Of a DNA stretch of 64,000 nt, positions 13,255-25,374 are shown piece by piece. Below the pieces are notes generated by a model. The model was not told the origin of the DNA. It saw only the letters and a list, made by a program, of their open reading frames with translations, and ran no database searches. The stretch's first letter is position 1. Each line of letters begins with the position of its first letter. This stretch comes from Sarocladium kiliense. Taxonomy: Eukaryota > Ascomycota > Sordariomycetes > Hypocreales > Sarocladiaceae. The stretch is taken from NCBI GenBank assembly GCA_030734395.1, contig JAUZTG010000020.1, positions 1,860,001 through 1,924,000 on the forward strand. Direction: 5' to 3'. Made by a program: the position numbers and the translations under genes.

Positions 13255-14331
13255 ATGGTGATCAAGCACTTCAACACCTCATCTACGCCTGCACCAGATG
13301 GTGGCAGTGATAACCCATGGCCAACCCCGACAAGAGGTTTCTTTGAGACTCATGATTTCCATTTCGATTCTGGACAGACTCTGGACACTTTGAGGCTTTC
13401 TTATCAGACAATCGGCGAGAAACGCTACGATACTCATGGCAGGGTGGCAAACGCTGTCCTGGTTCTCCACGGCACTGGCGGCTCAAGCACCCAATTCCTC
13501 ACCCCCATCTTCGCCTCCGTCCTTTTCTCCCGGAGTGGTCTTCTCTCAGCCACAAAATACTTCATCATCCTCCGCGATGGTATCGGTCACGGAGAGTCAA
13601 GCAAACCCAGCGATAGTCTGCGGGGCATGTTCCCAACCTATGGGTATAGAGACATGGTCCGGGCAGACTATTTGCTGCTTACAGAGGGACTAGGGGTTGA
13701 TCATTTGAGACTGGTGATGGGGACGAGTATGGGAGGGATGCAGAGCTGGCTGTGGGCGGGGATGTTCCCTGGGTTTATGGACGCTGCGATGCCACTTGCG
13801 AGTTTGCCGGTGCAGATTGCGGGTAGGAATCGGATGTCGAGGAAGATGATCATTGACTCGATAAGGTTGGATCCGGAGTGGAAGAATGGGGAGTATGAAG
13901 TGCAGCCGGTGAATGGGCTGAGGTCGGCGCTGTACATCTTGACGTGGATGTCGTCTATTCCACTGCAGTGGCAGAAAGAGGCGCCAACAAGAGATGGAGC
14001 TGATGCGTTTCTCGACAAACGCATCGAGAAGGCTTTACAAGGGACTGATGCGAACGACCTCATGTGGCAAGTCGCCTCATCGGCAGACTACGACCCGGCG
14101 CCATTGTTGGAGAACATTAGAGTTCCCCTCGTGGCTATCAATTCTGCAGACGACCAGGTCAATCCGCCCGAGCTGGGCTTGCTGGAGGAAGGGATCAAGA
14201 AGGCGAAGAAGGGGAGAGCGGTGGTTCTGCCGATTAATGATGAAACGCGAGGGCACGGGACACATACGCATGCTGCACTGTGGCAGCACGAGCTGAAAAG
14301 GCTGCTTGAGGAATCTGGAGGGTTGCTTTAA
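13255..14331 (+). CDS. alpha/beta hydrolase, MetX-like
   Basis: Intronless, 358 aa, with a good start context (CAACATGG). The fold signature is complete. LVLHGTGGSS at about 69-78 would carry the oxyanion loop. The nucleophile elbow GTSMGG puts the catalytic serine at 158. SADDQVNPPE supplies the acid (Asp299/300), and RGHGTHTHA near 332-340 supplies the histidine. RDGIGHGESSKP and the 'gtSMGGmqs' block are typical of the homoserine O-acetyltransferase-like branch of the superfamily. Many members of this branch are not acetyltransferases but hydrolases or acyltransferases of unknown substrate. No signal peptide is visible, so it is probably cytosolic. It lies 598 bp upstream of a thioesterase on the same strand, with a Zn2Cys6 regulator beyond, so a shared small-molecule pathway is possible. 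Confidence 0.88.
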   Translation: MVIKHFNTSSTPAPDGGSDNPWPTPTRGFFETHDFHFDSGQTLDTLRLSYQTIGEKRYDTHGRVANAVLVLHGTGGSSTQFLTPIFASVLFSRSGLLSATKYFIILRDGIGHGESSKPSDSLRGMFPTYGYRDMVRADYLLLTEGLGVDHLRLVMGTSMGGMQSWLWAGMFPGFMDAAMPLASLPVQIAGRNRMSRKMIIDSIRLDPEWKNGEYEVQPVNGLRSALYILTWMSSIPLQWQKEAPTRDGADAFLDKRIEKALQGTDANDLMWQVASSADYDPAPLLENIRVPLVAINSADDQVNPPELGLLEEGIKKAKKGRAVVLPINDETRGHGTHTHAALWQHELKRLLEESGGLL

Positions 14332-14929
14332 GGCTGTTCTGTTCTCGCGTGACTTCAAACGATCATATCTTTTCGGATTAGTTGGCGTCTGGTCGCGAGG
14401 TTTTTTTTTTGTAAAGACATACCTCGGTTGATGATACTGGAACGAATTGCATACTGAACACTGAATCGAGTCTGACCAAAGTGATTTAATCGCATATTGC
14501 ATCCCAATCTAGCTCGGTGAATAACTAATGCGGAACAGTGCTTATCCCGCTAATGCACGCTTGTTTTATAGGTTTGGGGTAGTAAGCTGTCAGGCATGGC
14601 CTTGCCGTGCTGACGGGGTCATCGATTCGAGACGTATCTAGTCCGAGCGTCGTGATGTTATCCCGATCCATAAATGAACAACTATCTAATGGCTTCACTG
14701 ACGGGATTACATTGAGAGAGGACATCAACGCCGTATTTTGTCGAGCAGAACGTGAGCCTTGGCCTCGCCGATGTAACGCCCTTGACCACTGGAGGCGGGT
14801 CCATGTGATGGGCGGAGCAAGGTCACTGCAAGTGCTTACTGCATATATAGAGTAGAGCAAGTCTTCGGCTTGCCCCAGCTTCTCAATCAATTCAAGCTAT
14901 TTCTCAACTTGCGCATCTATCGTCTCAAG
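14332..14929. other. intergenic, hydrolase to thioesterase
   Basis: No coding region is supported. It contains a T9 run near 14401 downstream of the hydrolase stop and the thioesterase promoter on the right. Confidence 0.5.
14844..14850 (+). promoter_or_regulatory. TATA box (TATATAG)
   Basis: TATATAG lies 79 bases before the ATG at 14930, normal spacing for a fungal TATA promoter. Confidence 0.45.
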
Positions 14930-16015
14930 ATGAGCACCCTCAAAGAGCAAATTGCCCTTCAAAACATCGGTCCGGGCACTTACACCGCTCAATGCCACAA
15001 TGACTTCTCCCTTGGAACGAGTAAGCTGATTTCCTGCTGCGCTTCGCGACTCATCACAATGTCAGAGCACTTCACTAAGCACAGTTGAACAGCTGTCTTC
15101 GGTGGCGCAGTTTCTGCCATGATCTTTCACACGGCGGAGACGCATTTCAGAACAGATCCAGAGGCAGTAAAGCTCAACCAGCCCGATGTCTACAAGATGC
15201 ATATCCAGTTCCTCCGACCGTGTAATGTCACCGAGACGAGTATCACTGTCAAACCTGTTAAGCTCGGTCCTCTTGTTAGTACCTTCCAAGTTGAGCTTTC
15301 ACAGAAAAATAAGGTGCGATGCCTTGGTATTGTAACTGCTGGGAACTTCGACAAGTCCAAGGGCCCGTCAATCAAGAGCGATGTCACCGTCCACCCTCCG
15401 CCTATCACGAAACCAGACTTTGAAGTTGTGAAGGCGAATAAGCCGGATGAGAACTGGGTCACGTTTACGTACACTGGAGAGGTTATTCCCATCACCCGCC
15501 GCCTTCTCATCCTCGCCCCGAAGAATGGTTACACAATCGAAGGTATCGCTGACGGCTGGTACCGCCTGAATGACAATCTGGAGGCTTTCCATCCAACCTT
15601 CTTGGCCCTGATGGCCGACATCATGTCCTCGATGTCTGATACCCTCCTCCACAACGGCACTCTCTACGACGGCAACAACAACATCCGACGCGCGAACGAG
15701 TACCTCGCGACCAACCCAGACTCGCATCCTGCACGGTTAGAAAATACCCTTGCATGGGCTCAGAGCACTACAACCTTCAGCTATACCGCAACGCTGGACG
15801 TGGAGTTCCGAAGGAAAGTGCCGGAAGGCAAGGATGGGCTCGAATGGTTGTTCGTGAGGACGACGACGGATGGGTGTAGGGATGGGAGAATGTACGTGGA
15901 GAATATGCTGTATGATGAGGAGATGGAGTGTGTTTGTGCGACGAGGCAATTAATTCTGGTTTTGAAGTCTTCGAGGAAGTTTACGAAGGGAAAGAAGGAG
16001 AAGGCGTCACTATGA
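14930..16015 (+). CDS. acyl-CoA thioesterase-like protein
   Basis: Two exons, 14930-15020 and 15093-16015, encode 337 aa. The 72-bp intron (GTAAGC...GAACAG) is phase 1, and the join reads SLGTTVFGGAVSAMI. The VFGGAV segment is the glycine motif that opens the first hotdog fold of fungal TesB-like (double-hotdog) thioesterases. The first half continues with HIQFLRPC and TFQVELSQ strands. The second hotdog is seen as TFSYTATLDVEFRRKVP and later RMYVENMLYDEE. Such enzymes hydrolyse acyl-CoA or related thioesters, and homologues often occur in fungal metabolite clusters. The substrate is not evident. It converges with the Zn2Cys6 gene, with stop codons 133 bp apart. Confidence 0.85.
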
Positions 16016-16148
16016 AACCTTGCAGGACGAGTTTGATCTTAGTCGACACCCTCGCTGAGGCACAAGACATGAGCTGCCCGCTTTGCCCTGCGATACTTGT
16101 GGAAGCTCGACACAGGGCATCTCCATATCAGACTGATTCCATTTCGAG

Positions 16149-18390
16149 CTAAAATTCTGATGCTCCCGTATTGAGATAGGTGAGCCAATCCACTGGATCC
16201 TCCGTCATGGGCATCAAGAACGCATCATCCATCGCCAGATTCCCTGAGAACGCGAAGTCTCCCATGCCAACCGATCTTTCAAGACCTTTGCCCTGCTTCA
16301 ATGACAGTGCCTCCTCGTTCTGCGGCTGAACTTTCTGGGCTGTGTCCCTTTCTCCCGGTCGATGGGACAGAATCTTATCCAAGATATGAGAGATTGCCCG
16401 ATGGCTCTGCTCGCACATTGGGTACGCCGCATTCGATCTGTCGACAGACTTCAAAGTCGCCACAAACTCAGCCAGATCCTGGATCGTTCTACTCCTTGGC
16501 AACAGCGGATCGGTCGGGTACGTCGCACTTTGTTCCTGCTTCAACAACTCTACTGCCAAGATTGACGCGCTGCTGAGACCATGAATGAGGAAGCAAATGT
16601 AATCTGTATGTGCAACATGTGCGATTTGATGGGAGTGCGCAATGTGTTTGATGTCGTCGAGAATCTCTTTCGCGGCGCTGATGAGTTTCGCGGGGCTTGA
16701 GCCTGTTTTCTGGAAGACGACACGTTGGAGGACGAGGTTGTTCGTGGTGTAGTCAATCTTGAGCATCGTTGCCCAAAGGGCGTCGACGAGGCCAAGCTGC
16801 CGCATGCTTTCTGCACTGCCGATCGGAGAGCGAACATAATCCGGCATCGCGACCCAGTCTTCTCGCATCTTTGCCTCGATGATGGCAGCTCGATTGACGA
16901 TGTAGTCTTGATCATGGCGTCCTAAAGCGAGATCGAGGACTTCTTCACGACGAGGACCGATGCGGGCCCATGCTTGAAGCCAAAGGATGTAGTATAGAGG
17001 CTTCCGACGTGGACAGCCTTTTTCTATACTTCTGATGGCTTCTGCAAGGAGAGGTGGTGACCAGGATAGTTCGTCGTCAGTGAGGTCCAAGGGTGCTTCC
17101 AAGTCGCAGTAGATGGAGAGTATCCTTGGTGGGCGGCCTAAGAACAAGGCCATACTGATCTCAGCAGCGTAGATACTGAGGAATGCTCTTCGTCTGGTTT
17201 CCAATAGAAACATCGGAGTCTTTGACAAGACGTCTTTGTTCGCAGGTGCTTTGTGAATACCTAGGCATAATACGGCGCTGATCGACTCTCCCAGGGCGTT
17301 GTACGTTCGAAAACTCCGCGTACTGGTCACGGCACGGAGAAGTCTTGAGTGTTCGTACACCAACCAGACGAAAAGGTCACCGAAAGCACCTCCTGACTCA
17401 TGGCAGAAACTAATACATGCCTCGGAGACGCGAACAAGATCTGCCGTTGCTTTGGATTGAACGAGGCCGTGCTCGAGAAGGTTGTGATGGGTCGCATGGG
17501 GCCCTGCCATGTAGAAGGCATACGTGATGGCGATTAACCCAACGACTTCCCACCTGAGGTACTTCCCCGTAGAGCGATATGACCACTCCTGCAAGGTTGT
17601 GTCCTTGTCAAAGTGTACGCAAGTGTGCGTATTCCTCCAGATGGTATCACAGAGTGCTCTTCTTGGCCCGACGAGTCGGCCGCCAAGAACGTCTCCATGA
17701 ACAGCCCAGAGCTCGGTCAACCAGATCCTCATAGCAGGCCGCGGGAAGGTCAAGGCCACCTCATCCATGTCGATCCAGTGTCTGACGAAGCTGTCAACAA
17801 GGCGCTTATCTGACAGGAACTCCAGTGCCCGACACCCATCTGCGAGGCGAGACGGAGAGATGGTCACTGGCTCTGCTGCGCCTGACGAAGATAAAGTAAT
17901 GGGCAGGTCGTCTAGGCTACCGCCAAGTCCCTCATCCAGGACATTAGAATATGAAGTCGGCCCCATAAAGTCCCTGTTGAAGATTGTTTCTGCTTGCGGT
18001 CCATCTGCGGTCTCGGCGCCTGTCTGGTCTGACAGAGCTGAGACTGGTGGGTTCAACACAGGAGGAGAGGGCACGACGTTCTGGACAGAAGTTGAAGAGG
18101 ATGTCTTGTAAGGCTTGTTCATTGAGAGGTCCTTTTCTTCACGACTCTCGCGACGCTGTACCGTTACGTCAGCCTGTGATCCGACATTTCAGGACATGTG
18201 GTGGGAGTACTTGTGTCATTGGGTGCGGATGGTAGACGCAGTCATCAACTCGCCGCCGCTTAATGCAGCGAGCGCAGACAGGATGAGTGTGATCGCATCG
18301 TAACTTGCTCTTGCGACATGGTTCGCAAGACTGTAGCAGTCCGTTGCGACGATACGCAGACTGTCGGTGTTGTGTAGGATGACCTCCCAT
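16149..18390 (-). CDS. Zn2Cys6 transcription factor
   Basis: Two exons on the minus strand, 18390-18211 and 18155-16149, encode 728 aa. The 55-bp intron (GTACTC...GCTGAC...TACAG) is phase 0. Exon 1 carries a complete binuclear cluster: C-EPC-RKSKLRC-DHTHPVC-ARC-IKRRRVDDC (Cys-X2-Cys-X6-Cys-X6-Cys-X2-Cys-X8-Cys). The middle region has the fungal-specific transcription factor domain, with RSFRTYNALGESISAVLCLG and the following ETRRRAFLSIYAAEISMALF and GRPPRI. The ATG at 18390 is the first in frame; upstream in-frame codons start only at TTG. It lies tail to tail with the thioesterase gene and head to head with the M28 peptidase gene 1.28 kb away. It may control the neighbouring hydrolase and thioesterase, but this is inference. 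Confidence 0.9.
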
Positions 18391-19671
18391 GATAGCTGTC
18401 ACTAAGAGGTGTGGTGGAATCGGAGAATAGGGATGCGAGGAAACCCTAGACACGCAGAGTGAGACTTGAGTAGACTCAAGCAAGAAAGCGACACTGACGA
18501 GGAAGCCAAAGATGAAGTTGTATTTCTGCGACTGATTACGGCATCTTCAAGGTACTGGTAGTGAGGCATCCTTCATGCAGGTGAGCGAGCTGTCAGGCAC
18601 CCCAAATCGACTTGGCGACGCCAGTCGCCATCTTTGTCAGCAGCTCCAGGGTAGCGTGTTCATTTACGTGCCCATGTAGAGGAGCACAATCCCATAACAG
18701 ACGGGGATCTTGAGCTTCTGGTACTCCGTACAGTGGCTACACCTCTATTCTGACTTGAGTGCAGCATCTCTTTTGTGTCAGCCAAATTTGTGATTGTCAT
18801 TCCCAGGCGATCGACGAGACCACCAGAGCAGGGGTCCGAGGGTTCACCGGTAGCCTCATACCCTACACAGGGTGAATATGAGGTACGGCTTGCGTACCAC
18901 AAAATGAGATGCCATCAATTGGATTCAGTGAAAAGAATTAAGGTGGGCAAGGCTTGCTTCAGCCAGAGAGACTCTAAACATTGAGGAGTCGTAGGTTGTT
19001 AGGGAACATCACGCCCGCTCAAGCCACGCGCCCCGCTTGTCAGGTAAGCTTAATTCGCGTTTGTGCCGATCCCTGGCCATCACCTCAACAGGTAGAACAT
19101 TCCACGAAATCTTCCACCAAACCTCCCACCATCATCCAACATCCTCAAAGGCACCAAGCACCAAGCCCATCCCCAGCCCCTCTCCAAAAAGCCCTATCGC
19201 CAGCCCGCATCTCCTTGCCAGCATCCTATTCCAACCAAGCGTCGGCCTCGGCGTCCCTGTCTCCCCCCACACGACCGTTTCCTCACCTTCCCCTTCTGAC
19301 CCCAGATCCGCGCTCTCGGCGTTGAGCCGGCCGGGATGTTCTCAACATAGTGCAGGGTTTAAGGAAGAAGGCAAAGAGTCCACCAGCCCTGTCGGCGTGT
19401 AGACGGTGCCTTGTTCACCATTTTAGTCTTGTCAATTCGCCATCGACCCCGCATGGATCGGTGAGGTTGCACCGAGTGAGGAGATTGGCGACTGAACTTT
19501 TGGGGAGAAGGACACTAATTAGCATGGTTGGGAGATAAGCTTGATCGTATCCTTACTTAAAGACCCGTCAATACCCGTTGCAACTCTGTCTTTTCCCCTT
19601 TGCAGGTGCTGTCCTTCCTCTGCAGTCTTGTGTTGTGAATAGCCTCCTCCTTCGTCACTTACACGCCCATT
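18391..19671. other. divergent promoter region
   Basis: This 1.28 kb lies between the divergently transcribed Zn2Cys6 gene (minus) and the M28 peptidase gene (plus). It has no supported coding region. The 19080-19300 part is C/A-rich. No clear TATA box was seen. Confidence 0.5.
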
Positions 19672-21247
19672 ATGCGCTTCACCGACCAAATCAAGGCCGC
19701 CACGGCCCTTCTCTCCATTGTGGCTCCCTCCACCTCCCTGGCAAAGAAATGCAAGCCCAAGATCGACTCCGAGAAGCTCCAGGCCGACCTCACCATCGAG
19801 AACCTCATGAAGAACCTCCAGGTCCTCAACGATATCGCCTACGCCAACGGTGGAAATCGTGCCTTCGGCCTGCCCGGCAGTGAGAAGACCATCGACTATA
19901 TCTACGACAGAGTCAAGGATGTGGAAGGAACTAGGGCGTGGAAGCAGGAGTTCGGCGCGCTTTTTGCGCAGGTGCAGAGTTTGACAATTGAGTTTGATGG
20001 GGAGACGGTTGGACCGGCTTACGGCTTGACGTACTCGCCTTCAACGAGTGAGGAAGGGTTGACAGGCGAGCTGGTAGCTGGCCCGGCCGGAGCCGCTGGC
20101 TGCGATCTTTCTAGCTACGACGGATTGGATGTCGAGGGCAAGATTGTTCTGATTGACCGCTTCAGATGCCCTACCGGCGGTACTCTTGCTGGACGTGTTG
20201 TCCCCGCTGCTGCGGCTGGTGCCATTGCCGTCATGATCTACAATGACGTTTCCACGCAAGTCACTGCTGGCTCACTCGGCGCTCCGTCTGACGACCATGT
20301 CCCCGCTGCTTTCATCAACCGTGTTGATGGTCTGGCCGCGCTTGAGAAGCTGGAGGCTGGAGAGATAATCGAGGTGTTCTTCCAGCAGACGCAGGTGGTC
20401 GAGGAGCGACTCACGCACAACGTCTTCGTGGAGACCGAGGATGGCGACCCGGATAATGTCATTGTGCTTGGTGCTCATTTGGACAGTGTTCAGGCAGGTC
20501 CCGGTATTAACGACGATGGTAAGCTTCCCACTCTCCTTCTCGCCGGGTTCGGCGTCATACTAACGAGCCACACCACCAGCCTCCGGCAGCAGTCTGCTCA
20601 TCGAGCTCTTCCACGCCGTTACCAAGTACCGTACTCGCAACAAGGTCCGCTGGGCATGGTGGGGAGCCGAAGAGAACGGGTTATTGGGCTCAAAATACTA
20701 CTGCTCTAACCTCGAAGTGCCCGAGATCAACCAGATCCTGGCCTACCTCAACTTCGACATGCAAGCTCAAGGCCGCATCGGTGTCTCCGACAACGACGGC
20801 CGTGTCCACGGCAGCGTCGCTCCTCCAGGCTCAGAGGTTATTCAGCAGACCTACCTCGATCATTTCGAGGCGCAGGGTATTGAGGTCACTCCCCGTATCC
20901 TCACCAACGGCAGTGACTACGCCTCCTTCTGGTCCATCCTCAACAAGCCTTTCGGTTTCCTCCAGACTGGCATCCTCCCTGAGGAGGATCCCTGCTACCA
21001 CCAGGCTTGCGACAACATCACCAACATTAACCCGGATCTGCTCCTTCTCAACGCCCGTGCTGCTGCTCACCAGCTGACTGTCCTGTCGCTCAATGGCACT
21101 AGCCTGATCCCCAAGGTGCCGGTTGAGGAGAACCATCTTGCGATGATCCGCTCGCGCAGCCTGGTGCCAGAGTGGCCTAACATCCGTGGTCTGGAGGAGG
21201 TTCGTGCATTTGGCGAGTCGCATGTTGGCTGTCGTCATGAGATCTAG
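19672..21247 (+). CDS. M28 aminopeptidase with PA domain
   Basis: Two exons, 19672-20518 and 20580-21247, encode 504 aa. The 61-bp intron (GTAAGC...ACTAACG...CACCAG) is phase 1 and interrupts the GINDD/ASGSSL zinc motif. It begins with a probable signal peptide (MRFTDQIKAATALLSIVAPS). A protease-associated (PA) domain spans about 125-240. The M28 catalytic core has GAHLDSV (His269, Asp271), NDDASG (Asp281 or 282), WWGAEENGLLGS (Glu313-Glu314), LNFDM (Asp342) and CYHQACD (His423), so all zinc ligands and the catalytic glutamate are present. The family includes vacuolar aminopeptidase Y and secreted fungal leucine aminopeptidases, which remove N-terminal residues from peptides. It is probably secreted or vacuolar. 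Two N-glycosylation sites (DNIT, LNGT) lie near the end. Confidence 0.93.
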
Positions 21248-21488
21248 AGTATGTGCGGTGTAGATACAATCTTGTATGTGGTTATGACTGTAACGTAGTG
21301 AAATGAAAAGAATGTGTATAGTCAGTCTGGTTCAATGGTCGCCGATGCTGTGATATCCCGTTGAGCAAAAAGAGAAAAGTCGTCCGCTCACGTGGTCAGC
21401 GATTGAAGTGTGAGACCCTCTACCAACAGCAATTCCTGACTTGACCAACCTCTGCCACCGACACCTACGAGGAGTCGCAGCTGAACCG

Positions 21489-21953
21489 ATGCTCACTCGC
21501 AATAAGCGCCGCGTCGTTCTCGCCCTTTACCACCGCGGCCGCCTTTCACTCGGCGACAACCGGGCACGATTTGGGTACGAGGCATATCATTGGACGATCC
21601 TCATCACGCGGAAACACACTCACTCAAAATGCAATGCCTACGACGCAGCTGACATTGCAACCCTCGATCCTACAACTGGCGATGACCTCAATCCGAATCG
21701 CAACTGGGTCTTTCGAGCACAGCATGACATTGATCCCGCGGCGAATGGGAAGTTGATAGGCCGAGTCAGCGTTGGCAAGCCTCTAAAGGGGACTTCAGAT
21801 GACACACTGGATGCCTTGATGCAAGCTGTGGTGCTGCCCAAGAAGGGTGTCTCCCCGCCAGAAAGCTGCGTTACCTGGGCCGTGGCTGGGCTGGGGTCGC
21901 TTCAGGACGCCGGCTTCGCCTGGAAATTCGACTTGCAGTCGTTCAAGACCTGA
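21489..21953 (+). CDS. small conserved fungal protein, unknown function
   Basis: Intronless, 154 aa. The frame extends upstream, but the first ATG is at 21489 (MLTRNKRRVVLALYHRG). The RRVVLALYxRG start, a central YHWTILI segment and a C-terminal CVTWAVAGLGSLQDAGF recall a family of small ascomycete proteins that I know only as uncharacterised. The conserved His (YHW) and Cys (CVTW) suggest, without proving, a papain- or NlpC/P60-like fold. No signal peptide or membrane segment is visible. It starts 242 bp after the M28 peptidase stop on the same strand. Confidence 0.65.
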   Translation: MLTRNKRRVVLALYHRGRLSLGDNRARFGYEAYHWTILITRKHTHSKCNAYDAADIATLDPTTGDDLNPNRNWVFRAQHDIDPAANGKLIGRVSVGKPLKGTSDDTLDALMQAVVLPKKGVSPPESCVTWAVAGLGSLQDAGFAWKFDLQSFKT

Positions 21954-23817
21954 GTACTAGCGTATGGAGATGACTGCATGGGTCATCTTGCCGACGAGAA
22001 TGTTTGCGAATATCATGTCACTCGTAGTGAGCGACTTGGTTGAGGTTACATAGCAGTAGGTTCACCTCATAGTGACAGCTCAGTTGAGTATAGGCAAGGC
22101 GCGAAGTCTCTTGTTGAAGCCTGATCACCTCTTAGAGTCCCATGCCATAACATCTTTATTCGCACGCAATGCTCATCGTGATGGCTTAATGCGAGTTCGC
22201 ACAGAATATGGAGGGGTATATGCGCAGTGGAAGAAAGCTTGAGCTCACGGAGATCTTCACTACGTATGTCGACCTACTCCATCTACTCCACGGTTCGGCC
22301 GAGTATCTTCATTTCAGTAGCGATCAATGGCCTCACGCTGGAGCCAGTAAGACTTTGTGATCACTCTCATTCGTATGCCAGCTCATCTACTTCATCTTTC
22401 ACAGAGGGGATTCTACATGAATACAAGCGTTGCTGGCAGCTTCGCAGCGTAGCAATTAAATCGAGATAAGCCGACCACGTGACTATCAATACTCGCGGAG
22501 CGAGAACTTGCGCATTGAGGCTGCTGTTGGTCACATAATGCACCTCTGGGATGTCGCTGCATGGCATAACTTCCCACGACATCTGCTAGGGAACCATTTA
22601 CCATGTGCAGTTATACGACCGTGAGCATCGTGCACGACAGGTGCCAGCGAAACCCGCGGCACCGAACCGTGAAGCGTCTCTACAAGCGATGTCAAGACCA
22701 TCCTAAGCCGGGATTGCGCTGCCATAGTCCAACGCTCGATCGGTCTCTCCTCCCATACTCTGCTGTACATCGTCAAGAGCGTTGTAGGATCTGCCGGGAC
22801 TCGGGTGTCTCGGTTGACAGTGAAGTATACGAGGATGTAAGCTGTGCTAAAGCTTAGCGTCCACCCGTCATGGCCTGGGCTAATGACAAGGATAGCATGA
22901 CCTGCAAAGCTCGGCCGCGTCATCGCCAGAGGACTAGTCTGCCTCTTCCAATCACCTTTGCCGTCCTCGATATTTTCGATCACGGCTTTTCCAAAGGTAC
23001 AATAAAGCTTGTGTCTGCACAGGGGAATCAGCAAACCGATCATAGGGCTATTGAGCGACGTCGTGGCATGGTAGCCGTAGCCTAGTAGCGGGAGGCGGGA
23101 TGTACAAGAACTTCGCTAGCTCCCCCCACTATCTTAGAAGCATTACTCGTTCTAGTTGAAGTGCTGGATTAGAAGACAGGAATCGAGCCATTGGTCAGGG
23201 CAATGGGACAGGTGAAATAGGATGATAGGCCATACGTTCTCTATAGTAGTTCAGCCCTCATCCGTAGGCCACTGATCATAAGTAAATGGAAATGTTGTCT
23301 CTCTTGTAACCTGCTCCGTCAGGGGCTCTTAAAGCACATGCTCCTAGCAAAAATTTAAATGGCTTGGACGGTCTGTCCACGAAAGGCCAGATAGCTGGTG
23401 ACAAGTCTTACTAGGTCTCATTGGTGGCTGATATCGCATTGAATACAGAACTGGACAATCAATGCCACTGCTTGATGGTTAATATAATGCAAAAGCGGCC
23501 TGCGATACATGAAAGAGAAGTACTGCCGGTGTCTACCTGTCGTGATCTGATTCTCATCTAGGGTGGGTTGGACCTATCTAGTCCAATTGACAGAAGAATT
23601 GTTCCTGAGCCCTCACAACTGATCATTGAGCACTCAGAATTGTGTTTGCAATACGATGCAATTCTACCCTCCTTTTATCTTAAACATGAAACATAAGTAT
23701 CGCGTCGCGACATTCGCTAAGAGTCACAATCCTTTTAACGCCCTGACATGCTGAGTCGTCCTAACATGCTCATTCCTTGTGGCAAAGCCACCCTTTCTAT
23801 GTCCTGCACTGGCCATC
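21954..23817. other. intergenic, no recognisable gene
   Basis: This 1.86 kb becomes AT-richer to the right (about 23100-23760). The longest frame is on the minus strand (22531-23043); I recognise no domain in it and do not call it. The right end is downstream of the subtilisin stop. Confidence 0.5.
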
Positions 23818-25274
23818 TCAGCCTTTCGGGTTGGCGTTGAAGGGAAGACGATTCGGTGTGCCGCTGGATAGACCAGTCAAGGCATTGGTGGTTGCCAGCT
23901 GCGTGATGCGACTCATCATGGCCGAACCAGACCGGGCACTCTCCCGCCCGGCGATATATGCAGCCAGACCGGTAATGTGTGGAGTCGCCATTGATGTTCC
24001 GGAGAGCGTTTGCTAAGACAAGTAATTCAAGTAAGCTTCCGACCTCTAATCACTTGCAGGCAATTGGTTCACGAGCTAGGGGGAGGTCTGCTTACGATGC
24101 CGCCGCCCAGCCATGTAGATGGAATATTTTGTCCAGGAGCAAAGATGTCGACAAGCGAGCCATAATTCGAGAAGTCCGCCTTCTTGTCACTGGAGGTACT
24201 GGCTCCAACAGTGAAGACGCTGGGCTCTGACGCAGGGGACGAACTTGATGCATCCACGCCGCTGTTGCCCGCCGCGACTGCAACGAAGAAGCCGTGGTCG
24301 GCGACGAGGGCTTTGGCGCCGCTGTTCAATGCCTTCGAGAAGCTGCCGCCGAGGGACATGTTGACGAACACGCCTTTTGGGCAGCCACGGGTGATGCTGT
24401 CGGAGATGACCCGTTCCAATCCGGCGAGGACGCTGGAGATGGAACCACCGCCGGTGGCGGTCATGACCTTGATCCCGATGAGTTTGGTGCGCTTTGCCAC
24501 GCCGTAGGTCTTGCTCCCGACGATGCCTGCGACGTGAGTCCCGTGGCCGTTGTCATCGGTAGTGCCGTCGACAAAAGATGCTAACTGGACTGCACGGCCG
24601 CCAAACTCCTGTTGCAAAGAGTTGTAAGTAAGTGAGCGGTAGTCGGTGTGCGCACTTCAACGATGGGAGAGAGAAATAGAACATACAGGATGGTCTGCTT
24701 GAATGCCCGTGTCGATAATATACGAGCAAGTCCCATACCCACCGGTCGTACCGTAGGTGTATCCTGTTTTGCCAGGCTTTCGACTTGATATCCGAGCCAG
24801 ACCCCAGGGAGCCTTGGCCTGGGTCGTGTACTTATCAATCGTCACCACAGCATCCTGCTCAACATACTCCACCTATCCATATCGTTTGTCACTGAGAACG
24901 GCATGAAGAAGAAAGAAAGAAAGAAAGACAGCGACACAGCTGTATATTTGGTCGAAGAGGCGGAGACGGAAACTCACTGCAGGGTTTTTCCTAATTGCCT
25001 TCAGGGCAGCTGAATCCAATTTGCCGGTGAAGCCAGAAAACACATTTTTAAAGACGCGCTTAGGACGACCCTTTGAGAAGTCCACGGTGCTGAGGACATC
25101 GTCTAGCGCGGAGATCGCGCCACCCGAGTCCTTGAACTTGACGATGTAGCTGTTTGGGACACGGCTGGCCGAGTCCGGGGCGGTGCGCAGAGGCGCAAGA
25201 ACATCAGATAGTTTTGTGCTGATAGGAGCGCCCAGTACGGCGGGGAGCGCCGCGAGGATGATGATGAGACGCAT
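23818..25274 (-). CDS. proteinase K-like subtilisin (S8A)
   Basis: Four exons on the minus strand: 25274-24978, 24872-24687, 24608-24096 and 24012-23818, all joined in phase 0, giving 396 aa. Introns are 105, 78 and 83 bp. The order is a signal peptide (MRLIIILAALPAVLGAP), an I9-type inhibitory propeptide (NSYIVKFKD to VEYVEQDAVV) and the protease domain. The catalytic triad is complete: Asp153 in YIIDTG, His183 in GHGTHVAG and Ser339 in GTSMATPH. The oxyanion Asn276 is in AAGNSG. Length and layout match secreted alkaline proteases of the proteinase K family. It should be exported and self-activated. Intron 1 contains a GAAA microsatellite. The ATG at 25274 was chosen because it starts the signal peptide. 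Confidence 0.95.
24906..24928. repeat. GAAA microsatellite in subtilisin intron 1
   Basis: A short run of GAAA units (GAAGAAAGAAAGAAAGAAAG on the plus strand) lies inside the 105-bp first intron of the subtilisin gene. Confidence 0.8.
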
Positions 25275-25374
25275 ATCGGCTAAGGTGTAGACGGATGCTA
25301 AGGATATTAACAAGGGTGCTGAACTGTGTATACATCGAGGACAGGGGGTGTGCTCCAATACGGTACTGTCAATC

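Noticed and set aside
22531..23043. 170-codon minus-strand frame
   Set aside because: No recognisable domain and no conserved splice structure; kept only as an unassigned frame.
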